Assembly (NCBI RefSeq): GCF_954871325.1 | Contig: NC_088775.1 | Location: forward strand, 63,031,561 to 63,095,560 | DNA: 64,000 nt | From: Gordionus sp. m RMFG-2023 | Taxonomy: Eukaryota > Nematomorpha > Gordioida > Chordodea > Parachordodidae | Reading direction: 5' to 3' | Shown: piece after piece, positions 35,340-50,300 of the stretch | How the letters are laid out: every line of letters begins with the position of its first letter | Position numbering within the stretch: position 1 is the stretch's first letter | The notes under the pieces: model-generated | Told to the model about the DNA's origin: nothing | Seen by the model: the letters and a program-made list of their open reading frames with translations, nothing else | Database searches by the model: none | Made by a program: the position numbers and the translations under genes

Positions 35340-38300
35340 TTCTCAGTTAGGTCAAAAATATTTAGATTTATGGGATTTTAAAAATATTTTATTTTTTTTA
35401 CTCATTTTGTGTAAACTTACTCATATAAACATAAAATGAAAAAAAATTTAAGTTTCCATCATTATTTTTTGAGTTATGAAGACAATTGTTAGTTTAGTCA
35501 AAAATATTTAGATTTATGGGATTTTAAAAATATTTTATTTTTTTTACTCATTTTGTGTAAACTTACTCATATAAACATAAAATGAAAAAAAAATTTAAGT
35601 TTCCGTCATTATTTTTTGAGTTATGAAGACAATTCTCAGTTTAGTCAAAAATATTTAGATTTATGGGATTTTAAAAATATTTTATTTTTTTTACTCATTT
35701 TGTGTAAACTTACTCATATAAACATAAAATGAAAAAAAATTTAAGTTTCCGTCATTATTTTATGAGTTATGAAGACAATTCTCAGTTTAGTCAAAAAGAT
35801 TTAGATTTATGGGATTTTAAAAAATATTTTATTTTTTTTACTCATTTTGTGTAAACTTACTCATATAAATATAAAATGAAAAAAAATTTAAGTTTCCATC
35901 ATTATTTTATGAGTTATGATGTCAATTCTCAGTTTAGTCAAAAAATATTTAGATTTATGGGATTTTAAAAATATTATATTTTTTTACTCATTTTGTGTAA
36001 ACTTACTCATATAAACATAAAATGAAAAAAAATTTAAGTTTCCGTCATTATTTTTTGAGTTATGAAGACAATTCTCAGTTTAGTCAAAAATATTTAGATT
36101 TATGGGATTTTAAAAATATTTTATTTTTTTTACTCATTTTGTGTAAACTTACTCATATAAACATAAAATGAAAAAAAATTTACGTTTCCGTCATTATTTT
36201 TTGAGTTATGAAGACAATTGTTAGTTTAGTCAAAAAGATTTAGATTTATGGGATTTTAAAAAATATTTTATTTTTTTTACTCATTTTGTGTAAACTTACT
36301 CATATAAACATAAAATGAAAAAAAAATTTAAGTTTCCATCATTATTTTTTGAGTTATGAAGACAATTCTCAGTTAGGTCAAAAATATTTAGATTTATGGG
36401 ATTTTAAAAATATTTTATTTTTTTTACTCATTTTGTGTAAACTTACTCATATAAACATAAAATGAAAAAAAAATTTAAGTTTCCATCATTATTTTTTGAG
36501 TTATGAAGACAATTGTTAGTTTAGTCAAAAATATTTAGATTTATGGGATTTTAAAAATATTTTATTTTTTTTACTCATTTTGTGTAAACTTACTCATATA
36601 AACATAAAATGAAAAAAAAATTTAAGTTTCCGTCATTATTTTTTGAGTTATGAAGACAATTCTCAGTTTAGTCAAAAATATTTAGATTTATGGGATTTTA
36701 AAAATATTTTATTTTTTTACTCATTTTGTGTAAACTTACTCATATAAACATAAAATGAAAAAAAATTTAAGTTTCCGTCATTATTTTATGAGTTATGAAG
36801 ACAATTCTCAGTTTAGTCAAAAAGATTTAGATTTATGGGATTTTAAAAAATATTTTATTTTTTTTACTCATTTTGTGTAAACTTACTCATATAAACATAA
36901 AATGAAAAAAAATTTAAGTTTCCATCATTATTTTATGAGTTATGATGTCAATTCTCAGTTTAGTCAAAAAATATTTAGATTTATGGGATTTTAAAAATAT
37001 TATATTTTTTTACTCATTTTGTGTAAACTTACTCATATAAACATAAAATGAAAAAAAATTTAAGTTTCCGTCATTATTTTTTGAGTTATGAAGACAATTC
37101 TCAGTTTAGTCAAAAATATTTAGATTTATGGGATTTTAAAAATATTTTATTTTTTTTACTCATTTTGTGTAAACTTACTCATATAAACATAAAATGAAAA
37201 AAAATTTACGTTTCCGTCATTATTTTTTGAGTTATGAAGACAATTGTTAGTTTAGTCAAAAAGATTTAGATTTATGGGATTTTAAAAAATATTTTATTTT
37301 TTTTACTCATTTTGTGTAAACTTACTCATATAAACATAAAATGAAAAAAAAATTTAAGTTTCCATCATTATTTTTTGAGTTATGAAGACAATTCTCAGTT
37401 AGGTCAAAAATATTTAGATTTATGGGATTTTAAAAATATTTTATTTTTTTTACTCATTTTGTGTAAACTTACTCATATAAACATAAAATGAAAAAAAAAT
37501 TTAAGTTTCCATCATTATTTTTTGAGTTATGAAGACAATTGTTAGTTTAGTCAAAAATATTTAGATTTATAGGATTTTAAAAATATTTTATTTTTTTTAC
37601 TCATTTTGTGTAAACTTACTCATATAAACATAAAATGAAAAAAAAATTTAAGTTTCCGTCATTATTTTTTGAGTTATGAAGACAATTCTCAGTTTAGTCA
37701 AAAATATTTAGATTTATGGGATTTTAAAAATATTTTATTTTTTGACTCATTTTGTGTAAACTTACTCATATAAACATAAAATGAAAAAAAATTTACGTTT
37801 CCGTCATTATTTTTTGAGTTATGAAGACAATTGTTAGTTTAGTCAAAAATATTTAGATTTATGGGATTTTAAAAATATTTTATTTTTTTTACTCATTTTG
37901 TGTAAACTTACTCATATAAACATAAAATGAAAAAAAAATTTACGTTTCCGTCATTATTTTTTGAGTTATGAAGACAATTGTTAGTTTAGTCAAAAATATT
38001 TAGATTTATGGGATTTTAAAAATATTTTATTTTTTTTACTCATTTTGTGTAAACTTACTCATATAAACATAAAATGAAAAAAAAATTTAAGTTTCCATCA
38101 TTATTTTTTGAGTTATGAAGACAATTCTCAGTTAGGTCAAAAATATTTAGATTTATGGGATTTTAAAAATATTTTATTTTTTTTACTCATTTTGTGTAAA
38201 CTTACTCATATAAACATAAAATGAAAAAAAATTTAAGTTTCCGTCATTATTTTTTGAGTTATGAAGACAATTGTTAGTTTAGTCAAAAATATTTAGATTT

Positions 38301-41000
38301 ATGGGATTTTAAAAATATTTTATTTTTTTTACTCATTTTGTGTAAACTTACTCATATAAACATAAAATGAAAAAAAATTTAAGTTTCCGTCATTATTTTA
38401 TGAGTTATGAAGACAATTCTCAGTTTAGTCAAAAATATTTAGATTTATGGGATTTTAAAAATATTTTATTTTTTTTATTCATTTTGTGTAAACTTACCCA
38501 TATAAACATAAAATGAAAAAAAATTTAAGTTTCCGTCATTATTTTTTGAGTTATGAAGACAATTGTTAGTTTAGTCAAAAATATTTAGATTTATCGGATT
38601 TTAAAAATATTTTATTTTTTTTACTCATTTTGTGTAAACTTACTCATATAAACATAAAATGAAAAAAAAATTTACGTTTCCGTCATTATTTTTTGAGTTA
38701 TGAAGACAATTGTTAGTTTAGTCAAAAATATTTAGATTTATGGGATTTTAAAAATATTTTATTTTTTTTACTCATTTTGTGTAAACTTACTCATATAAAC
38801 ATAAAATGAAAAAAAATTTAAGTTTCCGTCATTATTTTTTGAGTTATGAAGACAATTCTCAGTTTAGTCAAAAATATTTAGATTTATGGGATTTTAAAAA
38901 TATTTTATTTTTTTTACTCATTTTGTGTAAACTTACTCATATAAACATAAAATGAAAAAAAATTAAAGTTTCCGTCATTATTTTATGAGTTATGAAGACA
39001 ATTCTCAGTTTAGTCAAAAAGATTTAGATTTATGGGATTTTAAAAAATATTTTATTTTTTTTACTCATTTTGTGTAAACTTACTCATATAAACATAAAAT
39101 GAAAAAAAAATTTAAGTTTCCATCATTATTTTTTGAGTTATGAAGACAATTCTCAGTTAGGTCAAAAATATTTAGATTTATGGGATTTTAAAAATATTTT
39201 ATTTTTTTTACTCATTTTGTGTAAACTTACTCATATAAACATAAAATGAAAAAAAAATTTAAGTTTCCATCATTATTTTTTGAGTTATGAAGACAATTCT
39301 CAGTTAGGTCAAAAATATTTAGATTTATGGGATTTTAAAAATATTTTATTTTTTTTACTCATTTTGTGTAAACTTACTCATATAAACATAAAATGAAAAA
39401 AAATTTAAGTTTCCGTCATTATTTTTTGAGTTATGAAGACAATTGTTAGTTTAGTCAAAAATATTTAGATTTATGGGATTTTAAAAATATTTTATTTTTT
39501 TTACTCATTTTGTGTAAACTTACTCATATAAACATAAAATGAAAAAAAAATTTAAGTTTCCGTCATTATTTTTTGAGTTATGAAGACAATTCTCCGTTTA
39601 GTCAAAAATATTTAGATTTATGGGATTTTAAAAATATTTTATTTTTTTTACTCATTTTGTGTAAACTTACTCATATAAACATAAAATGAAAAAAAATTTA
39701 AGTTTCCGTCATTATTTTATGAGTTATGAAGACAATTCTCAGTTTAGTCAAAAAGATTTAGATTTATGGGATTTTAAAAAATATTTTATTTTTTTTACTC
39801 ATTTTGTGTAAACTTACTCATATAAACATAAAATGAAAAAAAATTTAAGTTTCCATCATTATTTTATGAGTTATGATGTCAATTCTCAGTTTAGTCAAAA
39901 AATATTTAGATTTATGGGATTTTAAAAATATTATATTTTTTTACTCATTTTGTGTAAACTTACTCATATAAACATAAAATGAAAAAAAATTTAAGTTTCC
40001 GTCATTATTTTTTGAGTTATGAAGACAATTCTCAGTTTAGTCAAAAATATTTAGATTTATGGGATTTTAAAAATATTTTATTTTTTTTACTCATTTTGTG
40101 TAAACTTACTCATATAAACATAAAATGAAAAAAAATTTAAGTTTCCGTCATTATTTTATGAGTTATGAAGACAATTCTCAGTTTAGTCAAAAAGATTTAG
40201 ATTTATGGGATTTTAAAAAATATTTTATTTTTTTTACTCATTTTGTGTAAACTTACTCATATAAACATAAAATGAAAAAAAAATTTAAGTTTCCATCATT
40301 ATTTTTTGAGTTATGAAGACAATTCTCAGTTAGGTCAAAAATATTTAGATTTATGGGATTTTAAAAATATTTTATTTTTTTTACTCATTTTGTGTAAACT
40401 TACTCATATAAACATAAAATGAAAAAAAAATTTAAGTTTCCATCATTATTTTTTGAGTTATGAAGACAATTGTTAGTTTAGTCAAAAATATTTAGATTTA
40501 TGGGATTTTAAAAATATTTTATTTTTTTTACTCATTTTGTGTAAACTTACTCATATAAACATAAAATGAAAAAAAAATTTAAGTTTCCGTCATTATTTTT
40601 TGAGTTATGAAGACAATTCTCCGTTTAGTCAAAAATATTTAGATTTATGGGATTTTAAAAATATTTTATTTTTTTTACTCATTTTGTGTAAACTTACTCA
40701 TATAAACATAAAATGAAAAAAAATTTAAGTTTCCGTCATTATTTTATGAGTTATGAAGACAATTCTCAGTTTAGTCAAAAAGATTTAGATTTATGGGATT
40801 TTAAAAAATATTTTATTTTTTTTACTCATTTTGTGTAAACTTACTCATATAAACATAAAATGAAAAAAAATTTAAGTTTCCATCATTATTTTATGAGTTA
40901 TGATGTCAATTCTCAGTTTAGTCAAAAAATATTTAGATTTATGGGATTTTAAAAATATTATATTTTTTTACTCATTTTGTGTAAACTTACTCATATAAAC
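35340..41000 (+). repeat. Seven-monomer higher-order repeat, about 1.03 kb
   Basis: The TTAGGTC variant lies at about 35347, 36372 and 37398 (spacing about 1,025) and again at about 39307 and 40330. The CTCCGTTTAG variant lies at 39594 and 40621 (1,027). Seven 147-bp monomers equal 1,029 bp. The order of other variants (AAAAAGATTTAG, TATTATATTTTT, TTTACGTTTCC) is also repeated in these blocks. Confidence 0.85.
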
Positions 41001-44000
41001 ATAAAATGAAAAAAAATTTAAGTTTCCGTCATTATTTTTTGAGTTATGAAGACAATTCTCAGTTTAGTCAAAAATATTTAGATTTATGGGATTTTAAAAA
41101 TATTTTATTTTTTTTACTCATTTTGTGTAAACTTACTCATATAAACATAAAATGAAAAAAAATTTACGTTTCCGTCATTATTTTTTGAGTTATGAAGACA
41201 ATTGTTAGTTTAGTCAAAAATATTTAGATTTATGGGATTTTAAAAATATTTTATTTTTTTTACTCATTTTGTGTAAACTTACTCATATAAACATAAAATG
41301 AAAAAAAAATTTACGTTTCCGTCATTATTTTTTGAGTTATGAAGACAATTGTTAGTTTAGTCAAAAATATTTAGATTTATGGGATTTTAAAAATATTTTA
41401 TTTTTTTTACTCATTTTGTGTAAACTTACTCATATAAACATAAAATGAAAAAAAAATTTAAGTTTCCATCATTATTTTTTGAGTTATGAAGACAATTCTC
41501 AGTTAGGTCAAAAATATTTAGATTTATGGGATTTTAAAAATATTTTATTTTTTTTACTCATTTTGTGTAAACTTACTCATATAAACATAAAATGAAAAAA
41601 AATTTAAGTTTCCGTCATTATTTTTTGAGTTATGAAGACAATTCTCAGTTTAGTCAAAAATATTTAGATTTATGGGATTTTAAAAATATTTTATTTTTTT
41701 TACTCATTTTGTGTAAACTTACTCATATAAACATAAAATGAAAAAAAATTTAAGTTTCCGTCATTATTTTTTGAGTTATGAAGACAATTCTCAGTTTAGT
41801 CAAAAATATTTAGATTTGTGGGATTTTAAAAATATTTTATTTTTTTTACTCATTTTGTGTAAACTTACTCATATAAACATAAAATGAAAAAAAAATTTTA
41901 GTTTCCGTCATTATTTTTTGAGTTATGAAGACAATTCTCAGTTTAGTCAAAAATATTTAGATTTATGGGAGTTTAAAAATATTTTATTTTTTTTACAACT
42001 TACTCATATAAATATGAAATGAAAAAAAAATTTAAGTTTCCGTCATTATTTTTTGAGTTATGAAGACAATTCTCAGTTTAGTCAAAAATATTTAGATTTA
42101 TGGGATTTTAAAAATATTTTATTTTTTTTACTCATTTTGTGTAAACTTACTCATATAAACATAAAATGAAAAAAAAATTTACGTTTCCGTCATTATTTTT
42201 TGAGTTATGAAGACAATTGTTAGTTTAGTCAAAAATATTTAGATTTATGGGATTTTAAAAATATTTTATTTTTTTTATTCATTTTGTGTAAACTTACCCA
42301 TATAAACATAAAATGAAAAAAAATTTAAGTTTCCGTCATTATTTTTTGAGTTATGAAGACAATTGTTAGTTTAGTCAAAAATATTTAGATTTATGGGATT
42401 TTAAAAATATTTTATTTTTTTTACTCATTTTGTGTAAACTTACTCATATAAACATAAAATGAAAAAAAAATTTACGTTTCCGTCATTATTTTTTGAGTTA
42501 TGAAGACAATTGTTAGTTTAGTCAAAAATATTTAGATTTATGGGATTTTAAAAATATTTTATTTTTTTTACTCATTTTGTGTAAACTTACTCATATAAAC
42601 ATAAAATGAAAAAAAAATTTAAGTTTCCATCATTATTTTTTGAGTTATGAAGACAATTCTCAGTTAGGTCAAAAATATTTAGATTTATGGGATTTTAAAA
42701 ATATTTTATTTTTTTTACTCATTTTGTGTAAACTTACTCATATAAACATAAAATGAAAAAAAATTTAAGTTTCCGTCATTATTTTTTGAGTTATGAAGAC
42801 AATTCTCAGTTTAGTCAAAAATATTTAGATTTATGGGATTTTAAAAATATTTTATTTTTTTTACTCATTTTGTGTAAACTTACTCATATAAACATAAAAT
42901 GAAAAAAAAATTTAAGTTTCCGTCATTATTTTTTGAGTTATGAAGACAATTCTCAGTTTAGTCAAAAATATTTAGATTTGTGGGATTTTAAAAATATTTT
43001 ATTTTTTTTACTCATTTTGTGTAAACTTACTCATATAAACATAAAATGAAAAAAAAATTTTAGTTTCCGTCATTATTTTTTGAGTTATGAAGACAATTCT
43101 CAGTTTAGTCAAAAAAATTTAGATTTATGGGAGTTTAAAAATATTTTATTTTTTTTACAACTTACTCATATAAATATGAAATGAAAAAAAAATTTAAGTT
43201 TCCGTCATTATTTTTTGAGTTATGAAGACAATTCTCAGTTTAGTCAAAAATATTTAGATTTATGGGATTTTAAAAATATTTTATTTTTTTTACTCATTTT
43301 GTGTAAACTTACTCATATAAACATAAAATGAAAAAAAAATTTAAGTTTCCGTCATTATTTTTTGAGTTATGAAGACAATTCTCAGTTTAGTCAAAAATAT
43401 TTAGATTTATGGGATTTTAAAAATATTTTATTTTTTTTACTCATTTTGTGTAAACTTACTCATATAAACATAAAATGAAAAAAAATTTAAGTTTCCGTCA
43501 TTATTTTATGAGTTATGAAGACAATTCTCAGTTTAGTCAAAAAGATTTAGATTTATGGGATTTTAAAAAATATTTTATTTTTTTTACTCATTTTGTGTAA
43601 ACTTACTCATATAAACATAAAATGAAAAAAAAATTTAAGTTTCCATCATTATTTTTTGAGTTATGAAGACAATTCTCAGTTAGGTCAAAAATATTTAGAT
43701 TTATGGGATTTTAAAAATATTTTATTTTTTTTACTCATTTTGTGTAAACTTACTCATATAAACATAAAATGAAAAAAAAATTTAAGTTTCCATCATTATT
43801 TTTTGAGTTATGAAGACAATTGTTAGTTTAGTCAAAAATATTTAGATTTATGGGATTTTAAAAATATTTTATTTTTTTTACTCATTTTGTGTAAACTTAC
43901 TCATATAAACATAAAATGAAAAAAAAATTTAAGTTTCCGTCATTATTTTTTGAGTTATGAAGACAATTCTCCGTTTAGTCAAAAATATTTAGATTTATGG

Positions 44001-47000
44001 GATTTTAAAAATATTTTATTTTTTTTACTCATTTTGTGTAAACTTACTCATATAAACATAAAATGAAAAAAAATTTAAGTTTCCGTCATTATTTTATGAG
44101 TTATGAAGACAATTCTCAGTTTAGTCAAAAAGATTTAGATTTATGGGATTTTAAAAAATATTTTATTTTTTTTACTCATTTTGTGTAAACTTACTCATAT
44201 AAACATAAAATGAAAAAAAATTTAAGTTTCCATCATTATTTTATGAGTTATGATGTCAATTCTCAGTTTAGTCAAAAAATATTTAGATTTATGGGATTTT
44301 AAAAATATTATATTTTTTTACTCATTTTGTGTAAACTTACTCATATAAACATAAAATGAAAAAAAATTTAAGTTTCCGTCATTATTTTTTGAGTTATGAA
44401 GACAATTCTCAGTTTAGTCAAAAATATTTAGATTTATGGGATTTTAAAAATATTTTATTTTTTTTACTCATTTTGTGTAAACTTACTCATATAAACATAA
44501 AATGAAAAAAAAATTTACGTTTCCGTCATTATTTTTTGAGTTATGAAGACAATTGTTAGTTTAGTCAAAAATATTTAGATTTATGGGATTTTAAAAATAT
44601 TTTATTTTTTTTACTCATTTTGTGTAAACTTACTCATATAAACATAAAATGAAAAAAAAATTTACGTTTCCGTCATTATTTTTTGAGTTATGAAGACAAT
44701 TGTTAGTTTAGTCAAAAATATTTAGATTTATGGGATTTTAAAAATATTTTATTTTTTTTACTCATTTTGTGTAAACTTACTCATATAAACATAAAATGAA
44801 AAAAAAATTTAAGTTTCCATCATTATTTTTTGAGTTATGAAGACAATTCTCAGTTAGGTCAAAAATATTTAGATTTATGGGATTTTAAAAATATTTTATT
44901 TTTTTTACTCATTTTGTGTAAACTTACTCATATAAACATAAAATGAAAAAAAATTTAAGTTTCCGTCATTATTTTTTGAGTTATGAAGACAATTCTCAGT
45001 TTAGTCAAAAATATTTAGATTTATGGGATTTTAAAAATATTTTATTTTTTTTACTCATTTTGTGTAAACTTACTCATATAAACATAAAATGAAAAAAAAA
45101 TTTAAGTTTCCGTCATTATTTTTTGAGTTATGAAGACAATTCTCAGTTTAGTCAAAAATATTTAGATTTGTGGGATTTTAAAAATATTTTATTTTTTTTA
45201 CTCATTTTGTGTAAACTTACTCATATAAACATAAAATGAAAAAAAAATTTTAGTTTCCGTCATTATTTTTTGAGTTATGAAGACAATTCTCAGTTTAGTC
45301 AAAAATATTTAGATTTATGGGAGTTTAAAAATATTTTATTTTTTTTACAACTTACTCATATAAATATGAAATGAAAAAAAAATTTAAGTTTCCGTCATTA
45401 TTTTTTGAGTTATGAAGACAATTCTCAGTTTAGTCAAAAATATTTAGATTTATGGGATTTTAAAAATATTTTATTTTTTTTACTCATTTTGTGTAAACTT
45501 ACTCATATAAACATAAAATGAAAAAAAAATTTACGTTTCCGTCATTATTTTTTGAGTTATGAAGACAATTGTTAGTTTAGTCAAAAATATTTAGATTTAT
45601 GGGATTTTAAAAATATTTTATTTTTTTTATTCATTTTGTGTAAACTTACCCATATAAACATAAAATGAAAAAAAATTTAAGTTTCCGTCATTATTTTTTG
45701 AGTTATGAAGACAATTGTTAGTTTAGTCAAAAATATTTAGATTTATGGGATTTTAAAAATATTTTATTTTTTTTACTCATTTTGTGTAAACTTACTCATA
45801 TAAACATAAAATGAAAAAAAAATTTACGTTTCCGTCATTATTTTTTGAGTTATGAAGACAATTGTTAGTTTAGTCAAAAATATTTAGATTTATGGGATTT
45901 TAAAAATATTTTATTTTTTTTACTCATTTTGTGTAAACTTACTCATATAAACATAAAATGAAAAAAAATTTAAGTTTCCATCATTATTTTTTGAGTTATG
46001 AAGACAATTCTCAGTTAGGTCAAAAATATTTAGATTTATGGGATTTTAAAAATATTTTATTTTTTTTACTCATTTTGTGTAAACTTACTCATATAAACAT
46101 AAAATGAAAAAAAATTTAAGTTTCCGTCATTATTTTTTGAGTTATGAAGACAATTCTCAGTTTAGTCAAAAATATTTAGATTTATGGGATTTTAAAAATA
46201 TTTTATTTTTTTTACTCATTTTGTGTAAACTTACTCATATAAACATAAAATGAAAAAAAAATTTAAGTTTCCGTCATTATTTTTTGAGTTATGAAGACAA
46301 TTCTCAGTTTAGTCAAAAATATTTAGATTTGTGGGATTTTAAAAATATTTTATTTTTTTTACTCATTTTGTGTAAACTTACTCATATAAACATAAAATGA
46401 AAAAAAAATTTTAGTTTCCGTCATTATTTTTTGAGTTATGAAGACAATTCTCAGTTTAGTCAAAAAAATTTAGATTTATGGGAGTTTAAAAATATTTTAT
46501 TTTTTTTACAACTTACTCATATAAATATGAAATGAAAAAAAAATTTAAGTTTCCGTCATTATTTTTTGAGTTATGAAGACAATTCTCAGTTTAGTCAAAA
46601 ATATTTAGATTTATGGGATTTTAAAAATATTTTATTTTTTTTACTCATTTTGTGTAAACTTACTCATATAAACATAAAATGAAAAAAAAATTTAAGTTTC
46701 CGTCATTATTTTTTGAGTTATGAAGACAATTCTCAGTTTAGTCAAAAATATTTAGATTTATGGGATTTTAAAAATATTTTATTTTTTTTATTCATTTTGT
46801 GTAAACTTACTCATATAAACATAAAATGAAAAAAAAATTTACGTTTCCGTCATTATTTTTTGAGTTATGAAGACAATTGTTAGTTTAGTCAAAAATATTT
46901 AGATTTATGGGATTTTAAAAATATTTTATTTTTTTTACTCATTTAAACTTACTCATATAAACATAAAATGAAAAAAAATTTAAGTTTCCGTCATTATTTT

Positions 47001-47300
47001 TTGAGTTATGAAGACAATTCTCAGTTTAGTCAAAAATATTTAGATTTATGGGATTTTAAAAATATTTTATTTTTTTTACTCATTTTGTGTAAACTTACTC
47101 ATATAAACATAAAATGAAAAAAAATTTAAGTTTCCGTCATTATTTTATGAGTTATGAAGACAATTCTCAGTTTAGTCAAAAAGATTTAGATTTATGGGAT
47201 TTTAAAAAATATTTTATTTTTTTTACTCATTTTGTGTAAACTTACTCATATAAACATAAAATGAAAAAAAAATTTAAGTTTCCATCATTATTTTTTGAGT
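40600..47300 (+). repeat. 3.35-kb higher-order repeat, two copies
   Basis: TTTACAACTTACTCATATAA, a variant missing about 12 bp of the usual ACTCATTTTGTGTAAACTT, occurs at 41995, 43157, 45347 and 46508. The pairs 41995/45347 and 43157/46508 are both about 3,351 apart. CTCCGTTTAG at 40621 and 43971 gives 3,350. The GATTTGTGGG and GGGAGTTTAAAAATA variants accompany them each time. Confidence 0.9.
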
Positions 47301-50300
47301 TATGAAGACAATTCTCAGTTAGGTCAAAAATATTTAGATTGATGGGATTTTAAAAATATTTTATTTTTTTTACTCATTTTGTGTAAACTTACTCATATAA
47401 ACATAAAATGAAAAAAAAATTTAAGTTTCCATCATTATTTTTTGAGTTATGAAGACAATTGTTAGTTTAGTCAAAAATATTTAGATTTATAGGATTTTAA
47501 AAATATTTTATTTTTTTTACTCATTTTGTGTAAACTTACTCATATAAACATAAAATGAAAAAAAATTTAAGTTTCCGTCATTATTTTTTGAGTTATGAAG
47601 ACAATTCTCAGTTTAGTCAAAAATATTTAGATTTATGGGATTTTAAAAATATTTTATTTTTTTTACTCATTTTGTGTAAACTTACTCATATAAACATAAA
47701 ATGAAAAAAAAATTTATTCCGTCATTATTTTTTGAGTTATGAAGACAATTCTCAGTTTAGTCAAAAATATTTAGATTTGTGGGATTTTAAAAATATTTTA
47801 TTTTTTTTACTCATTTTGTGTAAACTTACTCATATAAACATAAAATGAAAAAAAAATTTTAGTTTCCGTCATTATTTTTTGAGTTATGAAGACAATTCTC
47901 AGTTTAGTCAAAAATATTTAGATTTATGGGAGTTTAAAAATATTTTATTTTTTTTACAACTTACTCATTTAAATATGAAATGAAAAAAAAATTTAAGTTT
48001 CCGTCATTATTTTTTGAGTTATGAAGATAATTCTCAGTTTAGCAAAAATATTTAGATTTATGGGATTTTAAAAATATTTTATTTTTTTTACTCATTTTGT
48101 GTAAACTTACTCATATAAACATAAAATGAAAAAAAAATTTAAGTTTCCGTCATTATTTTTTGAGTTATGAAGACAATTCTCAGTTTAGTCAAAAATATTT
48201 AGATTTATGGGATTTTAAAAATATTTTATTTTTTTTATTCATTTTGTGTAAACTTACCCATATAAACATAAAATGAAAAAAAATTAAAGTTTCCGTCATT
48301 ATTTTTTGAGTTATGAAGACAATTGTTAGTTTAGTCAAAAATATTTAGATTTATGGGATTTTAAAAATATTTTATTTTTTTTACTCATTTTGTGTAAACT
48401 TACTCATTTAAACATAAAATGAAAAAAAAATTTACGTTTCCGTCATTATTTTTTGAGTTATGAAGACAATTGTTAGTTTAGTCAAAAATATTTAGATTTA
48501 TGGGATTTTAAAAATATTTTATTTTTTTTACTCATTTTGTGTAAACTTACTCATATAAACATAAAATGAAAAAAAATTTAAGTTTCCGTCATTATTTTTT
48601 GAGTTATGAAGACAATTGTTAGTTTAGTCAAAAATATTTAGATTTATGGGATTTTAAAAATATTTTATTTTTTTTACTCATTTTGTGTAAACTTACTCAT
48701 ATAAACATAAAATGAAAAAAAAATTTAAGTTTCCGTCATTATTTTTTGAGTTATGAAGACAATTCTCAGTTTAGTCAAAAATATTTAGATTTATGGGATT
48801 TTAAAAATATATTATTTTTTTTACTCATTTTGTGTAAACTTACTCATATAAACATAAAATTAAAAAAAATTTAGGTTTCCGTCATTATTTTATGAGTTAT
48901 GATGTCAATTCTCAGTTTAGTCAAAAAATATTTAGATTTATGGGATTTTAAAAATATTTTATTTTTTTTACTCATTTTGTGTAAACTTACTCATATAAAC
49001 ATAAAATGAAAAAAAAATTTACATTTCCGTCATTATTTTTTGAGTTATGAAGACAATTGTTAGTTTAGTCAAAAATATTTAGATTTATGGGATTTTAAAA
49101 ATATTTTATTTTTTTTACTCATTTTGTGTAAACTTACTCATATAAACATAAAATGATAAAAAAATTTAAGTTTCCGTCATTATTTTTTGAGTTATGAAGA
49201 CAATTCTCAGTTTAGTCAAAAAATATTTAGATTTATGGGATTTTAAAAATATTTTATTTTTTTTACTCATTTTGTGTAAACTTACTCATATAAACATAAA
49301 ATGATAAAAAAATTTAAGTTTCCGTCATTATTTTTTGAGTTATGAAGACAATTGTTAGTTTAGTCAAAAATATTTAGATTTATGGGATTTTAAAAATATT
49401 TTATTTTTTTTACTCATTTTGTGTAAACTTACTCATATAAACATAAAATGAAAAAAAATTTAAGTTTCCGTCATTATTTTTTGAGTTATGAAGACAATTG
49501 TTAGTTTAGTCAAAAATATTTAGATTTATGGGATTTTAAAAATATTTTATTTTTTTTACTCATTTTGTGTAAACTTACTCATATAAACATAAAATGAAAA
49601 AAAAATTTAAGTTTCCGTCATTATTTTTTGAGTTATGAAGACAATTCTCAGTTTAGTCAAAAATATTTAGATTTATGGGATTTTAAAAATATATTATTTT
49701 TTTTACTCATTTTGTGTAAACTTACTCATATAAACATAAAATGAAAAAAAATTTAAGTTTCCGTCATTATTTTATGAGTTATGATGTCAATTCTCAGTTT
49801 AGTCAAAAAATATTTAGATTTATGGGATTTTAAAAATATTTTATTTTTTTTACTCATTTTGTGTAAACTTACTCATATAAACATAAAATGAAAAAAAATT
49901 TAAGTTTCCATCATTATTTTTTGAGTTATGATCTCAATTCTCAGTTTAGTCAAAAATATTTAGATTTTTGGGATTATATAAATGTTTAATTTTTTTGACT
50001 CATTTTGTGTAAACTTACTCATATAAACATAAAATGAAAAAAAAATTTAAGTTTCCGTCATTATTTTTTGAGTTATGAAGACAATTCTCAGTTTAGTCAA
50101 AAATATTTAGATTTATGGGATTTTAAAAATATTTTATTTTTTTTATTCATTTTGTGTAAACTTACCCATATAAACATAAAATGAAAAAAAAATTAAGTTT
50201 CCGTCATTATTTCATGAGTTATGATGTCAATTCTCAGTTTAGTCAAAAAATATTTAGATTTATGGGATTTTAAAAATATTTTATTTTTTTTACTCATTTT